The notes under the pieces: model-generated
The model's database searches: none
What the model was told of the DNA's origin: nothing
The model's input: the letters and a program-made list of their open reading frames with translations, nothing else
Source of the DNA: JAGIBJ01 sp032119795
Lineage (GTDB): Bacteria > Actinomycetota > Thermoleophilia > Solirubrobacterales > Solirubrobacteraceae
Assembly: GCA_032119795.1 (NCBI GenBank)
Contig: JAUMFO010000004.1
Location: forward strand, 1 to 64,000
Length of the DNA stretch: 64,000 nucleotides
Direction: 5' to 3'
Position numbers and translations under genes: made by a program
Shown here: positions 1-8,388 of the stretch, one piece after another
Position numbering within the stretch: the first letter of the stretch is position 1
Layout: each line of letters begins with the position of its first letter

Positions 1-140
1 TGATCTTGAAGGCCGTGGAGAAGGGCAAGCCGCGCGTGATGGTCGGCAACGACGCCAAGGCCCTCGACCTCCTCATCCGCGTCACCCCGAGCCACTCGCT
101 GACGATCATCAGCAAGGCCATGAACCGGATGATGCGGTAG
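1..140 (+). CDS. Short-chain dehydrogenase, C-terminal end (partial)
   Basis: The window opens inside this gene; only the last 45 codons are visible, ending in TAG at 138-140. The tail reads with the pattern 'GKPRVMVGNDAKALDLLIRV' followed by a proline and a basic C-terminus. That resembles the extreme C-terminus of NAD(P)-dependent SDR oxidoreductases found in actinobacteria. The Rossmann motif and the YxxxK active site lie outside the window, so substrate and exact family cannot be judged. It converges on the iron ABC operon, with 12 bp between the two stop codons and no clear terminator. Confidence 0.6.
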   Translation, partial: ILKAVEKGKPRVMVGNDAKALDLLIRVTPSHSLTIISKAMNRMMR

Positions 141-152
141 CCCGGCGTCAGC

Positions 153-944
153 TCACCGCGTCCTTCGGGCGTGGGGGACGACGAGCGGGGTGCCCGTGAG
201 CGGATCGGGGATCACGAGGCACTCCAGGCCGTAGACCTCCTGGATCAGCGCGGCGTCGACGATGTCGGCAGGGTTGCCTTCGGCGACGATCCGGCCGTCC
301 TTCATGGCGATCAGGTGGGTTGCGTAGCGCGCCGCTTGGTTGAGGTCGTGGAGGACGGCGACGAGCGTGCGGCCGTGGTGCTCGTGCAGGTCGGCGCAGA
401 GGTCGAGCACCTCGACCTGGTGGGAGATGTCGAGGTAGGTCGTCGGCTCGTCGAGCAGGAGCAGCTCCGTCTCTTGGGCGAGCACCATGGCCAGCCAGAC
501 GCGTTGGCGCTGGCCACCGGAGAGCTCGTCGACGAATCGGTCGGCGAGCTCTTCGACATGCGCGGACTCCAGGGCGAGCTGCACCGCTGACTCGTCGGAC
601 GCCGACCACTGGCGGAGTAGCCCCTGGTGGGGGAAGCGGCCGCGGCCGACGAGGTCGCGAACGGTGATGCCGTCCGGCACGACCGAGGACTGGGGGAGGA
701 GCCCAAGCTTGCGAGCGACCTCCTTCGCGGGCCGCGAGCTGATCGCCTGGCCGTCGAGCAGGACGCTGCCTTGGCGCGGCTTCAGCATTCGAGCGAGTGC
801 CCGCAGCGCCGTCGACTTGCCGCAGGCGTTCGGACCGACGATCACCGTGAACGAGCCGTCCGGGATGGCGATCGAGAGGTCCTCGGAGACGATCCGCCGG
901 TCGTAGGCGAGTTCCAGGTGGGTGCCTTGGAGACGGGTGGTCAT
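153..944 (-). CDS. Iron-siderophore ABC transporter ATP-binding protein
   Basis: Cytoplasmic ATPase of a FecE/FepC-type importer that powers ferric-siderophore uptake through the two FecCD permeases encoded just upstream. It has 263 residues. Walker A (GPNACGKST) is at about residues 37-45, the ABC signature LSGGQRQR and Walker B LLLLDEPT follow, and the switch histidine lies in VLHDLNQAARY. The ATG at 944 is chosen because it overlaps the permease stop as ATGA; an in-frame ATG five codons further upstream would run into the permease gene. It is the last gene of a five-gene minus-strand operon starting at 5562. The family call is firm; the particular siderophore is unknown. Confidence 0.95.
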   Translation of the reverse strand: MTTRLQGTHLELAYDRRIVSEDLSIAIPDGSFTVIVGPNACGKSTALRALARMLKPRQGSVLLDGQAISSRPAKEVARKLGLLPQSSVVPDGITVRDLVGRGRFPHQGLLRQWSASDESAVQLALESAHVEELADRFVDELSGGQRQRVWLAMVLAQETELLLLDEPTTYLDISHQVEVLDLCADLHEHHGRTLVAVLHDLNQAARYATHLIAMKDGRIVAEGNPADIVDAALIQEVYGLECLVIPDPLTGTPLVVPHARRTR

Positions 945-1981
945 CGCTGGTGCCTCCATTCGTGGTGCAGGAGCCAGATCAGGTAGGCGCCGCCGAGGGC
1001 GCCCGTCATCACGCCGACGGGCAGACCGGTCGACGGCAACAGGCGTTGGGCGAGGAGATCGCTGGCGGAGAGAAGGAGCGCGCCCATAAGGCCGGCGGCG
1101 ATCAGTCCCGGCCCGGTGGCGCGGGTAAGCCGGCGCGCGAGCTGCGGGGCCGCGAGCGCAACGAACGGGATCGGCCCGGCGGCGGCCGTCGCGACGCCGC
1201 TCATGGCTACGGCGACGAGGATCAGGAGTGGCCGGACCAGCGGGATGCGGACGCCGAGGCCGGTCGCGGCGTCGTCGCCGAGTTCGAGCATCCGGAGCGA
1301 GCGCGAGAGCAGGACGAGCGCCGGGATCAGGATCGCGAGCGACACGAGTAGCGGCACGGCGAACTCCCAGCCGCGGCCGTTGAGGCTGCCGGTAAGCCAG
1401 ATGCGGGCGGCCTGGGCGGCGCCGAGGTCGGCGCGGGCGACGATGAACGTCGTCACGGCCGCCAGCAGCGAGCTCACGCCGATGCCGATCAGGATCATCC
1501 GCGCACCGTTGTGGACGCCCGTCCCGCCGAGCGCGAGGCCGTAGACGGCGAGTGCGGTGACGACGCCGCCCACGATCGCGCTCCCCGAGACGGCAAAGGC
1601 GCCGCCACCGAGCACCGCGATCTGGAGGACTGCGAAGGCGGCGGCGCCCCAGGTGAAGCCGATCACGTCCGGGCTGCCGAGCGGGTTGCGGGTCAGCGTC
1701 TGGAAGACGGCGCCGGCGAGCCCGAGCGCACCACCGACGAGCAGCGCGCAGACCACCCGCGGGAGGCGCAGCGTCTCGACGATGAACGCGTTGGCCTGCG
1801 TGCCCTCGCCGAGCAGGGTGCGGATCACGTCGACGGGGGCGATCGGGTACTCGCCGGTGCCGATGCTCAGGACGGCCACCACGAGCGACAAGACGATCAG
1901 GCCGGTCCAGACCACGGCCACGCGCGGGATCGCGCGGCCTGCCGCGACCCCGGGGGTGGCGGTGATCGAGGGCGTGCTCAT
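941..1981 (-). CDS. FecCD-family iron-siderophore permease (second subunit)
   Basis: A 346-residue polytopic membrane protein of the FecCD/BtuC family, the second half of the heterodimeric channel. The N-terminus is cytoplasmic and followed by a first membrane helix (VVWTGLIVLSLVVAVLSIG). Family landmarks include LRLPRVVCALLVGGALGLAG, the segment NPLGSPDVIG after the third helix, and GPIPFVALAAPQLARRL, which contacts the ATPase. It lies 34 bp after the first permease and overlaps the ATPase by 4 bp. It is about 40% alike by eye to the neighbouring permease, as expected for FepD/FepG pairs. Confidence 0.95.
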   Translation of the reverse strand: MSTPSITATPGVAAGRAIPRVAVVWTGLIVLSLVVAVLSIGTGEYPIAPVDVIRTLLGEGTQANAFIVETLRLPRVVCALLVGGALGLAGAVFQTLTRNPLGSPDVIGFTWGAAAFAVLQIAVLGGGAFAVSGSAIVGGVVTALAVYGLALGGTGVHNGARMILIGIGVSSLLAAVTTFIVARADLGAAQAARIWLTGSLNGRGWEFAVPLLVSLAILIPALVLLSRSLRMLELGDDAATGLGVRIPLVRPLLILVAVAMSGVATAAAGPIPFVALAAPQLARRLTRATGPGLIAAGLMGALLLSASDLLAQRLLPSTGLPVGVMTGALGGAYLIWLLHHEWRHQR

Positions 1982-2015
1982 GCGCCGAGCCCCGCAGCGG
2001 TGGCGATCGAGGTGC

Positions 2016-3065
2016 TCACAGCGCCGCGATCCGTTTGCGGCGGACGAGCCCGATGAACACGGGTGCGCCGACGAACGCCACGACGACGCCGACCTGCACC
2101 TCGCCCGGCCGATCCAGCACCCGGCCGACGACGTCGGCGGCGAGCACGAGGCAGGGCCCGAGCAGCGCCGCGCACGGCAGGACCCAGCGGTGATCGGGCC
2201 CCATCAGCGCCCGCGCCATGTGCGGCACGGTGAGCCCGACGAACGCGATCGGCCCGGCCGCGGCGGTCGCCGCGCCGCTGAGGATGGCGATCGCCGCGAA
2301 GGACGCGGCGCGGGTGCGGCCGACGTGCGCGCCGAGCGCGCGCCCAGTGTCGTCGCCGAGGGCGAGCGCGTTGAGCGGGCGGGCGAGCGCGAGTGCCCCG
2401 ATCAGCCCGCCGACCACGAAGACCGCGATCTCTCGGGCTGCGCCGTCGCCGCGGCCCGTGAGCGAGCCGAGTTCCCAGGCGCGGAACGTGTCGAACGCCC
2501 CGGGATTGAGCAGGACGAGACCGGCGACGATCGACAGCAGCGTGGCCGAGATTGCCGTCCCGGCGAGGGCAAGGCGGACGGGCGTCTGGCTCCCGCCGCG
2601 CCCGCCCAAGGCATGGACCAAAAACAACGCGGCGCCCGCTCCGACGAACGCCAGCCAGACGTAGCTCGTGAGGCTCGTCACCCCGAACGCGACGATGCCG
2701 ACGACGACCGCCGTCGCAGCGCCAGCGTTGACGCCGAGCAGGCCCGGGTCGGCGAGCGGGTTGCGCGTCATCGCCTGCATCAGCGTGCCGGCAATCCCGA
2801 GGGCCAAGCCGACCTCGAGCCCGAGCAGCGTACGCGGGCCTCGGAGTTCGCGGACGATCTCGCCGGTGCGGCTGTCGGTCGGGCTCAGCAGCTCACCCCA
2901 GACCTCTCCCAGGGGGATTGAGCGGGCGCCGACGCTGAGGCTGAGGAGCACGCAGAAGAGCAGCAGGCCGGCCAGCAACAGGAGTCCGCCGGCACGCTTG
3001 GCGCCCGGGTGGGCGACGCTCGCTTGGCCCGTCGGCGAGGGCGTGAGCGCCGGGGCCGCGCTCAC
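2016..3065 (-). CDS. FecCD-family iron-siderophore permease (first subunit)
   Basis: First permease subunit of the importer, 349 residues with about nine or ten predicted membrane helices. FecCD landmarks are LRGPRTLLGLEVGLALGIAG, NPLADPGLLGVNAGAA and GPIAFVGLTVPHMARAL. The reading frame is open to 3263, but the upstream part is Arg-rich shadow sequence. The GTG at 3065 is chosen because it overlaps the esterase stop as GTGA, giving VSAAPALTPSP at the N-terminus. A 34 bp gap separates it from the second permease, the only break in an otherwise overlapping operon. Confidence 0.93.
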   Translation of the reverse strand: MSAAPALTPSPTGQASVAHPGAKRAGGLLLLAGLLLFCVLLSLSVGARSIPLGEVWGELLSPTDSRTGEIVRELRGPRTLLGLEVGLALGIAGTLMQAMTRNPLADPGLLGVNAGAATAVVVGIVAFGVTSLTSYVWLAFVGAGAALFLVHALGGRGGSQTPVRLALAGTAISATLLSIVAGLVLLNPGAFDTFRAWELGSLTGRGDGAAREIAVFVVGGLIGALALARPLNALALGDDTGRALGAHVGRTRAASFAAIAILSGAATAAAGPIAFVGLTVPHMARALMGPDHRWVLPCAALLGPCLVLAADVVGRVLDRPGEVQVGVVVAFVGAPVFIGLVRRKRIAAL

Positions 3066-4552
3066 CCCTCGCCCTCGCGACCGGCGCCCGCGTCGGCACC
3101 GGCCTCGCGGGGCGTCGAACCTAGCCTGGCCAGCTCGTCGGCGAGGCTGCCGCGCCAGCACCAGGCGTCGTGGCCGCCGTCGTATTCGTTGAGGTGCAGG
3201 TCGACGTCGCCACGAGCGGCCAGGCGCGCCGCGAGCTGCCGCGCAGGCTCGCGCAGGATCCACTCCTCGCTCCCAACCTCAAGCGTGATGGCCGCGGGCA
3301 AGCGCTCGGCGCTCGCGAGTTGGTCTTGGAGCCACCCAGGTGCGCGATCGCCGGCCGGCTCGCTCGGCCACCAGAGTGACGTCGACTGCGCGATCACCGC
3401 GTGGAATCGCTCAGGCGCACGCACCCCGGCGTAGAGGGCCGTCAGGCCACCCAAGCTGCGGCCGCTCAGGATGACTCGCGCGTCGCTGAGATCCAGGTCG
3501 AGTTCGACGGCCGCGCGGTCGAGCAGCTCGCCGGTGAGGAATCCGGTGAAGCGGTCATTGCAGGCAAGGTCGCGCCAGCGCGAGGGCGTGTCGATGGCGT
3601 CGACGAGGACCGCCGCCGTCGGCCGGATCCTCCCGTCGGCATGGAGGTTGTCGAGGGTCGAGACGAGGTCGAGTCGGCCCGCCCAATCCTCGCCGTCGAG
3701 GACGACGAGCAAGTCGCGTGGAGCGCCGTTGGTCGCGGCGCCGTCGATCGCCGAGGAGGCCGCGAGCCGCGGATGCGGGGTGTAGACCCAGACGCGCCGT
3801 GGCTCGGCGAGCAGGCCGCTCTCGACGAGTCCGTCCGTCAGCGTTCCGCGGCGCACGAGCGGGCGGCGTTTGCGCCACGGCTGCGGCGGGGCGGCGTCGA
3901 GGATCGCGACCGAGCTCGGCAGCTCGCCCGGTTTCCCCGGCATCTGGACGGGGCAGAGGGGATCTGAGACGGCGCCGCTGGCGACGCCCGCCCAGCGGCT
4001 CCGCGGCCCATGCGCGGCGCCCCCAGCTTCGGCGGCGGCCGTCGGGCCGTCGTCGGCAGCGAGTTGGTAGGTGCCCTGCCAGGTCGACGGCAGGCGGTAG
4101 GTGCGGTGCCAGATGTCGGTGCCGTCGATGCGGTGCAGGACGCTCTGGTCCCAGACGCTCGGATCGGTGACTTTGTTGAGCAGCAGCACCACCGTGCGAG
4201 TGCCTGGCCGCGTGCCGTGGCGGTCTCGCCACAGGAAGGTGACGGCGCGCTCGCCCGGGGCCGCGGGCCAGGGCGCCTCCACGAGCGGCGTGCCGCGGCC
4301 CGTCATCTCTTCCCAGAACGCGGTGGTGAGCTGCTCGCGAGCCGTCGGGCTGGCCGCGGCGCGGATCGCTTCGGAGAGCTCCACGATCGACGGGCTCTTC
4401 ACGATCACCGGCGGTGGCGTCTTGGGCACGCGGGGCGGCCGGCTCGGCTTTGCGGCCGCGTCGACGGCGCCACGCGACGAGGTGATGTGCGCGGGCAGCA
4501 CCGTGCCGTCGCTGGCGAGGTGTTCGATGGGGAGCTGGGAGCCGGGCGTCAC
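3062..4552 (-). CDS. Enterochelin-esterase-like alpha/beta hydrolase
   Basis: A 496-residue protein resembling Fes/IroD esterases, which hydrolyse the ester backbone of imported ferric siderophores to release iron. An N-terminal lid-like domain (about 30-190; VTFLWRDRHGTR, DIWHRTYRLP) precedes the hydrolase domain. The nucleophile elbow GRSLGG (about residue 365) and a late acid/histidine segment (NEYDGGHDAWCWR) complete the catalytic set. The GTG at 4552 forms a GTGA overlap with the stop of the binding protein. There is no signal peptide, so action in the cytoplasm after uptake is likely. Operon position suggests a tricatecholate or similar ester siderophore; that is inference. Confidence 0.88.
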   Translation of the reverse strand: MTPGSQLPIEHLASDGTVLPAHITSSRGAVDAAAKPSRPPRVPKTPPPVIVKSPSIVELSEAIRAAASPTAREQLTTAFWEEMTGRGTPLVEAPWPAAPGERAVTFLWRDRHGTRPGTRTVVLLLNKVTDPSVWDQSVLHRIDGTDIWHRTYRLPSTWQGTYQLAADDGPTAAAEAGGAAHGPRSRWAGVASGAVSDPLCPVQMPGKPGELPSSVAILDAAPPQPWRKRRPLVRRGTLTDGLVESGLLAEPRRVWVYTPHPRLAASSAIDGAATNGAPRDLLVVLDGEDWAGRLDLVSTLDNLHADGRIRPTAAVLVDAIDTPSRWRDLACNDRFTGFLTGELLDRAAVELDLDLSDARVILSGRSLGGLTALYAGVRAPERFHAVIAQSTSLWWPSEPAGDRAPGWLQDQLASAERLPAAITLEVGSEEWILREPARQLAARLAARGDVDLHLNEYDGGHDAWCWRGSLADELARLGSTPREAGADAGAGREGEG

Positions 4553-5562
4553 GAGCCGAGGTTGCGCGCCACGTCGTCGACGATCACGTTCGCGGCGATC
4601 GGCCCGCCGGCGCTCGTCCACGCCGACCCGTCGACGGGCACCACGTGGTTGGCTTGCACGGCCTTCAGGCGTGAGAAGCCCGGGGTTTCGCGCGCCGTCT
4701 CGATCGCGTCTCGAGCCGACTCCACGTCGGCCGGCGTGTCGACGCCCCCGGCGTCGACGCCGCCCCCGCCCAGCGCGCCGAAGAAGATCCAGTCGCCGTC
4801 GATCTTCTCGAGCTCCTCAAGGCTCACCGGGACGGTGTGGCCGGGGCCCATCTCGTCTTGGAACTCGGGCCGCGGGAGTCCGAGGTCGGTGAGGACGCGG
4901 CCGGAGCAGAGTTCCTTCATCAGGACGGCCGGCAGCCCGATCCCGGCCCACCGCACGACGCTGACGGTCTCGTCGACGCGCGGCGCGATGGCGAGCTTGG
5001 TCTCGTTGACGTGCTGGTCGTAGGCAGCGAGCACGTCGGCGCCCTCGCTCGCGCGCCCGAGCGCGTCGGCCGTGCCTTCGAAGGCCGTTCGCCAGTCCTG
5101 CCCGGTCTTGCTGACGAACACGGTCGGGGCGATCTTGCGGAGCTTGTCGATCACGGCCGCGTCCTGGAAGGCGGTGCCGTCGAGCAGGATCACGTCTGGC
5201 GCGAGCTGGGCGACCTGCTCGAGGTTGGGCGTCCCGAGGCCGCCGACGCTTTCGATCCCTTTGGCCCGCGGCTGCAGGTAGGCCGGGATCGCGTTCTGGC
5301 CGCGGCCGGCGGTCGTCGCGATCGGTTTGAGCCCGAGGGCGATCGTCGCGTCGAGCGTCGGCTCGCTGAGCGGGAGCACGCGAACGGGCTTGGCTGGCAG
5401 CGTCACCTGCGTGCCCTTGGCGTCGGTGATCGTCCGGCTGCCACCGGTCGTCGCGTCGGCGCCGCCGCTTGTGGTCCCGGCACTGCCACCGCAGGCAGCG
5501 AGCCACACGGTGAGCAGGGTGAGCGCCACGAACGTGACGGGGCGGGGGGAGGCCATCAACAT
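4549..5562 (-). CDS. Iron-siderophore substrate-binding lipoprotein
   Basis: Extracytoplasmic binding component of the importer (FepB/FhuD-like, class III periplasmic-binding fold), 337 residues. A signal sequence ends in the lipobox LAAC, followed by a Gly/Ser/Thr linker and the domain start RTITDAKGTQVTLPAKPVRV. Later landmarks are LEQVAQLAPDVILLDGT and a C-terminal VDDVARNL helix. Two ATG starts exist (5562 and 5556). An AGAAAGG ribosome site lies about 14 nt upstream of the first, and the iron box occupies the space between. As first gene of the operon, it would respond directly to a DtxR/IdeR repressor bound there. Confidence 0.93.
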   Translation of the reverse strand: MLMASPRPVTFVALTLLTVWLAACGGSAGTTSGGADATTGGSRTITDAKGTQVTLPAKPVRVLPLSEPTLDATIALGLKPIATTAGRGQNAIPAYLQPRAKGIESVGGLGTPNLEQVAQLAPDVILLDGTAFQDAAVIDKLRKIAPTVFVSKTGQDWRTAFEGTADALGRASEGADVLAAYDQHVNETKLAIAPRVDETVSVVRWAGIGLPAVLMKELCSGRVLTDLGLPRPEFQDEMGPGHTVPVSLEELEKIDGDWIFFGALGGGGVDAGGVDTPADVESARDAIETARETPGFSRLKAVQANHVVPVDGSAWTSAGGPIAANVIVDDVARNLGS

Positions 5563-5580
5563 AAGGTTAGGCTAACCTTT
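5562..5580. promoter_or_regulatory. DtxR/IdeR-type iron box
   Basis: The 15-bp core AGGTTAGGCTAACCT at 5564-5578 is an exact match to the core of the known DtxR/IdeR consensus; 16 of 19 positions of the full consensus fit. It abuts the start codon of the binding-protein gene on the minus strand and is 75 bp upstream of the divergent secreted-protein gene at 5655. It could therefore repress both sides when iron is plentiful. Its position directly over the translation initiation region is unusually close. Confidence 0.92.
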
Positions 5581-5654
5581 CTTTCGTGCGGTCGGCCCTC
5601 TGACGCTCTGCTCGGGCCGCACCGCTCTCCCTCGATCCGCAGCCCGGAGGCCCC

Positions 5655-6107
5655 ATGTCGACCGTCCGCACCACCCGATCCTCCCGCACCAGCGCCGCCG
5701 TGCGCCCCAGTCGCCTGGCGGCCGTGCTCGTGTCGGGCGCGATTGGGGTTGGCGCGAGCGCGCTGGCGCTGCCGCAGGGCGCTGGCGCCGTGCCGCCCGG
5801 TGGCGCGAAGACCAAGAGCAACGGCGCCAAGGTGACGCTCTCGACTACCTCGGTGAAGGCTGGCGGCCGCATCAAGGTGACGGGGTCGAACTGGAAGAGC
5901 AAGGGCTCGCGCACCCAAAAGGGCGCGACCGTGACCGTGAAGATCGACGACGGCATCATCCTCGCGACCTTCCCGATCAAGAACAAGAAGTTCTCCGGCT
6001 ACGTCACGATCCCCAAGCAGATCAAGGCCGGCAGCCACTGGCTGCGGTTCCTCGCGGCCAAGCCGGCAACGAGCGTGAAGAGCAAGAGCTTCAAGGTGAC
6101 GAAGTGA
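5655..6107 (+). CDS. Secreted beta-sandwich-like protein of the iron locus
   Basis: A 150-residue exported protein of unknown function. A long basic N-region and hydrophobic core (about residues 20-40) end at an AxA-like site near VSGAIGVGASALALPQGAGA. The mature part is Lys-rich, looks all-beta, and holds the motif VTVKIDDGIILATFPI and a C-terminal GSHWLRFLAAKP. The next gene has the same pattern (VKVDDGDIA, GRHWVRVLTG), so the pair are probably paralogous domains. It is first in a divergent group ending in a siderophore reductase and sits beside the iron box, so an iron-related surface role is plausible but unproven. No lipobox or sortase signal is seen. Confidence 0.75.
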   Translation: MSTVRTTRSSRTSAAVRPSRLAAVLVSGAIGVGASALALPQGAGAVPPGGAKTKSNGAKVTLSTTSVKAGGRIKVTGSNWKSKGSRTQKGATVTVKIDDGIILATFPIKNKKFSGYVTIPKQIKAGSHWLRFLAAKPATSVKSKSFKVTK

Positions 6108-6985
6108 CGGCCATGCTGCGATCGGCGCTGGTGCGGCGGGTCGCCCCGCTGGCGCTCGCGATGGCCATGAGCGGTGCGGCGGTGGCCGTCGCCGCCGATC
6201 CGCGTCCCGACAACAATCCGGGTTCCGCCGCGACGCTGACCATCTCCACGCCGACCGTCGCCGCTGGCGGCACCCTCGCCTTCAGCGGGACCGGCTTTAC
6301 GACCAATGGCAAGGGCGAGGTGCTGATGGTCAAGGTCGACGACGGCGACATCGCCGTGGCCGACAATCCGGGTGCGCCCGATGAGTGGGGCACCGTCACT
6401 GCTGCGGCCGACGGCACCGTGAGCAGCACCATGAATCTGGCACGAGTCTCGGCCATCACGCCGCTGGCGCCGGGCCGGCACTGGGTGCGCGTGCTCACCG
6501 GTTCCAAGCAGGCCGGCGACACGTTGCGCTCGCTCCATGCGACGTTCACCGTCGAGGCGCAACCCGCGGGGCAGCCCACGCCCCCGCAGACCGGAGGCCC
6601 GACGCCGACGCCGCCAGTGCCGACGGCACCTGTCGCCACCACGCCGCCCGGCCCGATCTGGCTCGCCGAAACGGTGCTCAAGCGCACGGCCTCCAAGAAG
6701 AAGGTCAGGTTGCGGCTGCAGGCGGGCGCTCAGGGCTCGGCCGGCACGGTGAGCATCCGCACCAAGAACGCGTACAAGATCGGCAAGAGCAAGAAGAAGC
6801 GCTGGCCCGTCACCCGGACGGACGCCTACTTCGCCGACAAGCTCGGCACCGCGAAGGCGCAGCTCGCCCTGACCAAGGACGGGCTCACGCTCCTGGCGCG
6901 CAAGAAGACGCTGAACGTGGTCGTGACGCTCACCGACGCCAACGGCGAAGACACCGTCAAGCAGGAAGCGGCAATCACCCGATGA
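6104..6985 (+). CDS. Secreted Lys-rich beta protein of the iron locus
   Basis: 293 residues, exported. The signal peptide is MLRSALVRRVAPLALAMAMS and onward, ending near AVAVAADP. An N-terminal beta domain (about 35-150) shares the DDG and HWVRVLTG signatures with the preceding gene. A Pro/Thr linker (about 155-185) leads to a basic C-terminal domain beginning KKKVRLRLQAGAQ. The GTG at 6104 overlaps the upstream stop; ATG at 6113 is the alternative and gives a better signal peptide. It is followed by the SIP reductase with a 4-bp overlap, so all three appear co-transcribed. No family was recognised; a siderophore or haem-binding surface role is only suggested by context. Confidence 0.72.
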   Translation: MTAMLRSALVRRVAPLALAMAMSGAAVAVAADPRPDNNPGSAATLTISTPTVAAGGTLAFSGTGFTTNGKGEVLMVKVDDGDIAVADNPGAPDEWGTVTAAADGTVSSTMNLARVSAITPLAPGRHWVRVLTGSKQAGDTLRSLHATFTVEAQPAGQPTPPQTGGPTPTPPVPTAPVATTPPGPIWLAETVLKRTASKKKVRLRLQAGAQGSAGTVSIRTKNAYKIGKSKKKRWPVTRTDAYFADKLGTAKAQLALTKDGLTLLARKKTLNVVVTLTDANGEDTVKQEAAITR

Positions 6986-7776
6986 CGTTCACGATCGAGC
7001 GAATCTCCCACGAGCTCGAGGTGCGTCTGCTGACGGTCACGGCCGCGGAGGACCTCACGCCGTCGCTGCGCCGCCTCACGCTGACTGGTCCGTTGGAGCG
7101 CTTCGAAAGCGCGTCGCCGGACGACCACATCAAGCTGATCTTCCCGTTCCCCGGGCAGACCGAGATCGAACTCCCCGAGCTGGGGGCGCAGGGCATCAGC
7201 CGCTCGGCCGAGCGCCCGCCGATGCGCGACTACACGCCGCGCCGCTTCGACGCCGTGGCTGGCGAGCTCGTGATCGACGTCGTCGTCCACGGCGACGGGC
7301 CCGGGGCGACCTGGGCGGCTGGCGCGCAGCCAGGCACGACCGTGGGGCAGGTGGGCCCGCGTGGCTCGGGCGTTATTGACGGCGAGCCCGACTGGTACCT
7401 ATTGGCGGGCGATGAGGCGGCGATCCCGTCGATCGCTCGGAGGCTGGAAGAGTTCTCGACCGAGGTCCCGGTGGTCGTGCGCATCGAGGTCGAGGGCCCG
7501 GCCGACGAGCTTCAGCTCCAGGCCGGCGCGGCGGTCGACCTGGTCTGGCTCCACCGCGCTGGCCGAGCGCCCGGTGAGGCACTCGTCGACGCGATCCAGG
7601 CGCTCGAACTCCCCGAGGGCGACGGCTACGCCTGGGTGGCGACCGAGGCCGGCGCGGCCCGCACGCTGCGTCGTCACCTTCGCGACGAGCGTGGCTTGGC
7701 GAAGGGCGCGACGAAGGTGACGGGCTACTGGAAGCGCGGCACCAGCGACCACCACGACGCACCTGATGACCGATAA
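6982..7776 (+). CDS. Siderophore-interacting protein (SIP/ViuB-type ferric reductase)
   Basis: A 264-residue cytoplasmic flavoprotein that releases iron from siderophores by reducing Fe(III) with NAD(P)H or ferredoxin. The FAD-binding barrel carries PPMRDYTPRRFD, matching the family's RxYTxR flavin motif. It is followed by VVHGDGPGATWAAGAQPG and the SIP domain with WYLLAGDEAAIPSI and the C-terminal VTGYWKRGTSDHH typical of SIP proteins. The ATG at 6982 overlaps the preceding stop (ATGA). It complements the esterase on the other side of the divergent promoter: one opens the siderophore, the other reduces the iron. Confidence 0.93.
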   Translation: MTFTIERISHELEVRLLTVTAAEDLTPSLRRLTLTGPLERFESASPDDHIKLIFPFPGQTEIELPELGAQGISRSAERPPMRDYTPRRFDAVAGELVIDVVVHGDGPGATWAAGAQPGTTVGQVGPRGSGVIDGEPDWYLLAGDEAAIPSIARRLEEFSTEVPVVVRIEVEGPADELQLQAGAAVDLVWLHRAGRAPGEALVDAIQALELPEGDGYAWVATEAGAARTLRRHLRDERGLAKGATKVTGYWKRGTSDHHDAPDDR

Positions 7777-8302
7777 ACGAAAACCCCTTCCGCCTCCGGG
7801 GCGCCAAGGGCTATCCTCTGGCGACGAGGACGCCTGCCTTCCGGCGGCCTCGGTCTTCAATCTCGTGCCGAGAACCCATCACGACATCCCGCCGACGGAG
7901 GCTCACCCCTGCGTCGCCGCGACCGTCTCGACGGCCCGCTACCTGCTGGCGATCTTCGAGGTCGACCGCGATGAGCCCCGCCTGACGGCCGCCGCCGTAG
8001 CCCGCAAGCTCGGCGTCAGCACGCCGTCGGCCCACGAGATGATCGGCCGCCTGGAGACGATGGGCCTGATCGAGCGCCACCCCCTCAAGCTCACCGCCGA
8101 CGGCATGAGCACCGCGCTCGTCCTCTCGACTCGCCGCCGAGCCGCCCGCCGCCTGGCCCACGACGTCCTCGGCATGGACGGCCAAGCCGCCGACGACGAG
8201 GCCCACCAGCTCGCCGCAACCCTGTCGCCGCTGCTCGGGCGAAGGCTGACGGACTGGTACAACAAACAGCCCGCCGACGAGGGCGAGCCGCCGAGCCCCT
8301 AG
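7766..8302 (+). CDS. DtxR/MntR-family metal-dependent repressor
   Basis: Predicted regulator of metal uptake. The winged-helix segment TAAAVARKLGVSTPSAHEMI followed by GRLETMGLIERH is characteristic, and a dimerisation/metal-binding helix set (RRLAHDVLGM, DDEAHQLAATLSP) follows. No SH3-like third domain is present, so it is nearer the two-domain MntR type in size. The ATG at 7766 overlaps the SIP gene by 11 bp, but the first ~45 residues do not look like this family. GTG at 7865 is a possible true start, leaving about 145 residues. It is the obvious candidate to bind the iron box at 5562-5580; whether it senses Fe or Mn is not decidable here. Confidence 0.85.
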   Translation: MTDKRKPLPPPGRQGLSSGDEDACLPAASVFNLVPRTHHDIPPTEAHPCVAATVSTARYLLAIFEVDRDEPRLTAAAVARKLGVSTPSAHEMIGRLETMGLIERHPLKLTADGMSTALVLSTRRRAARRLAHDVLGMDGQAADDEAHQLAATLSPLLGRRLTDWYNKQPADEGEPPSP

Positions 8303-8388
8303 TCACCGGCGAGGCGATCGTGAAGCAGCGATACGCTCCGCAGCAGTGTCCCGGTCGTTCGTGAACTCCCGCTCGGCGAGCTGACGTC

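Noticed and set aside
7777..7864. A metal-sensing riboswitch before the DtxR-family gene
   Set aside because: No known riboswitch core could be recognised; the stretch may simply be leader or N-terminal coding sequence.
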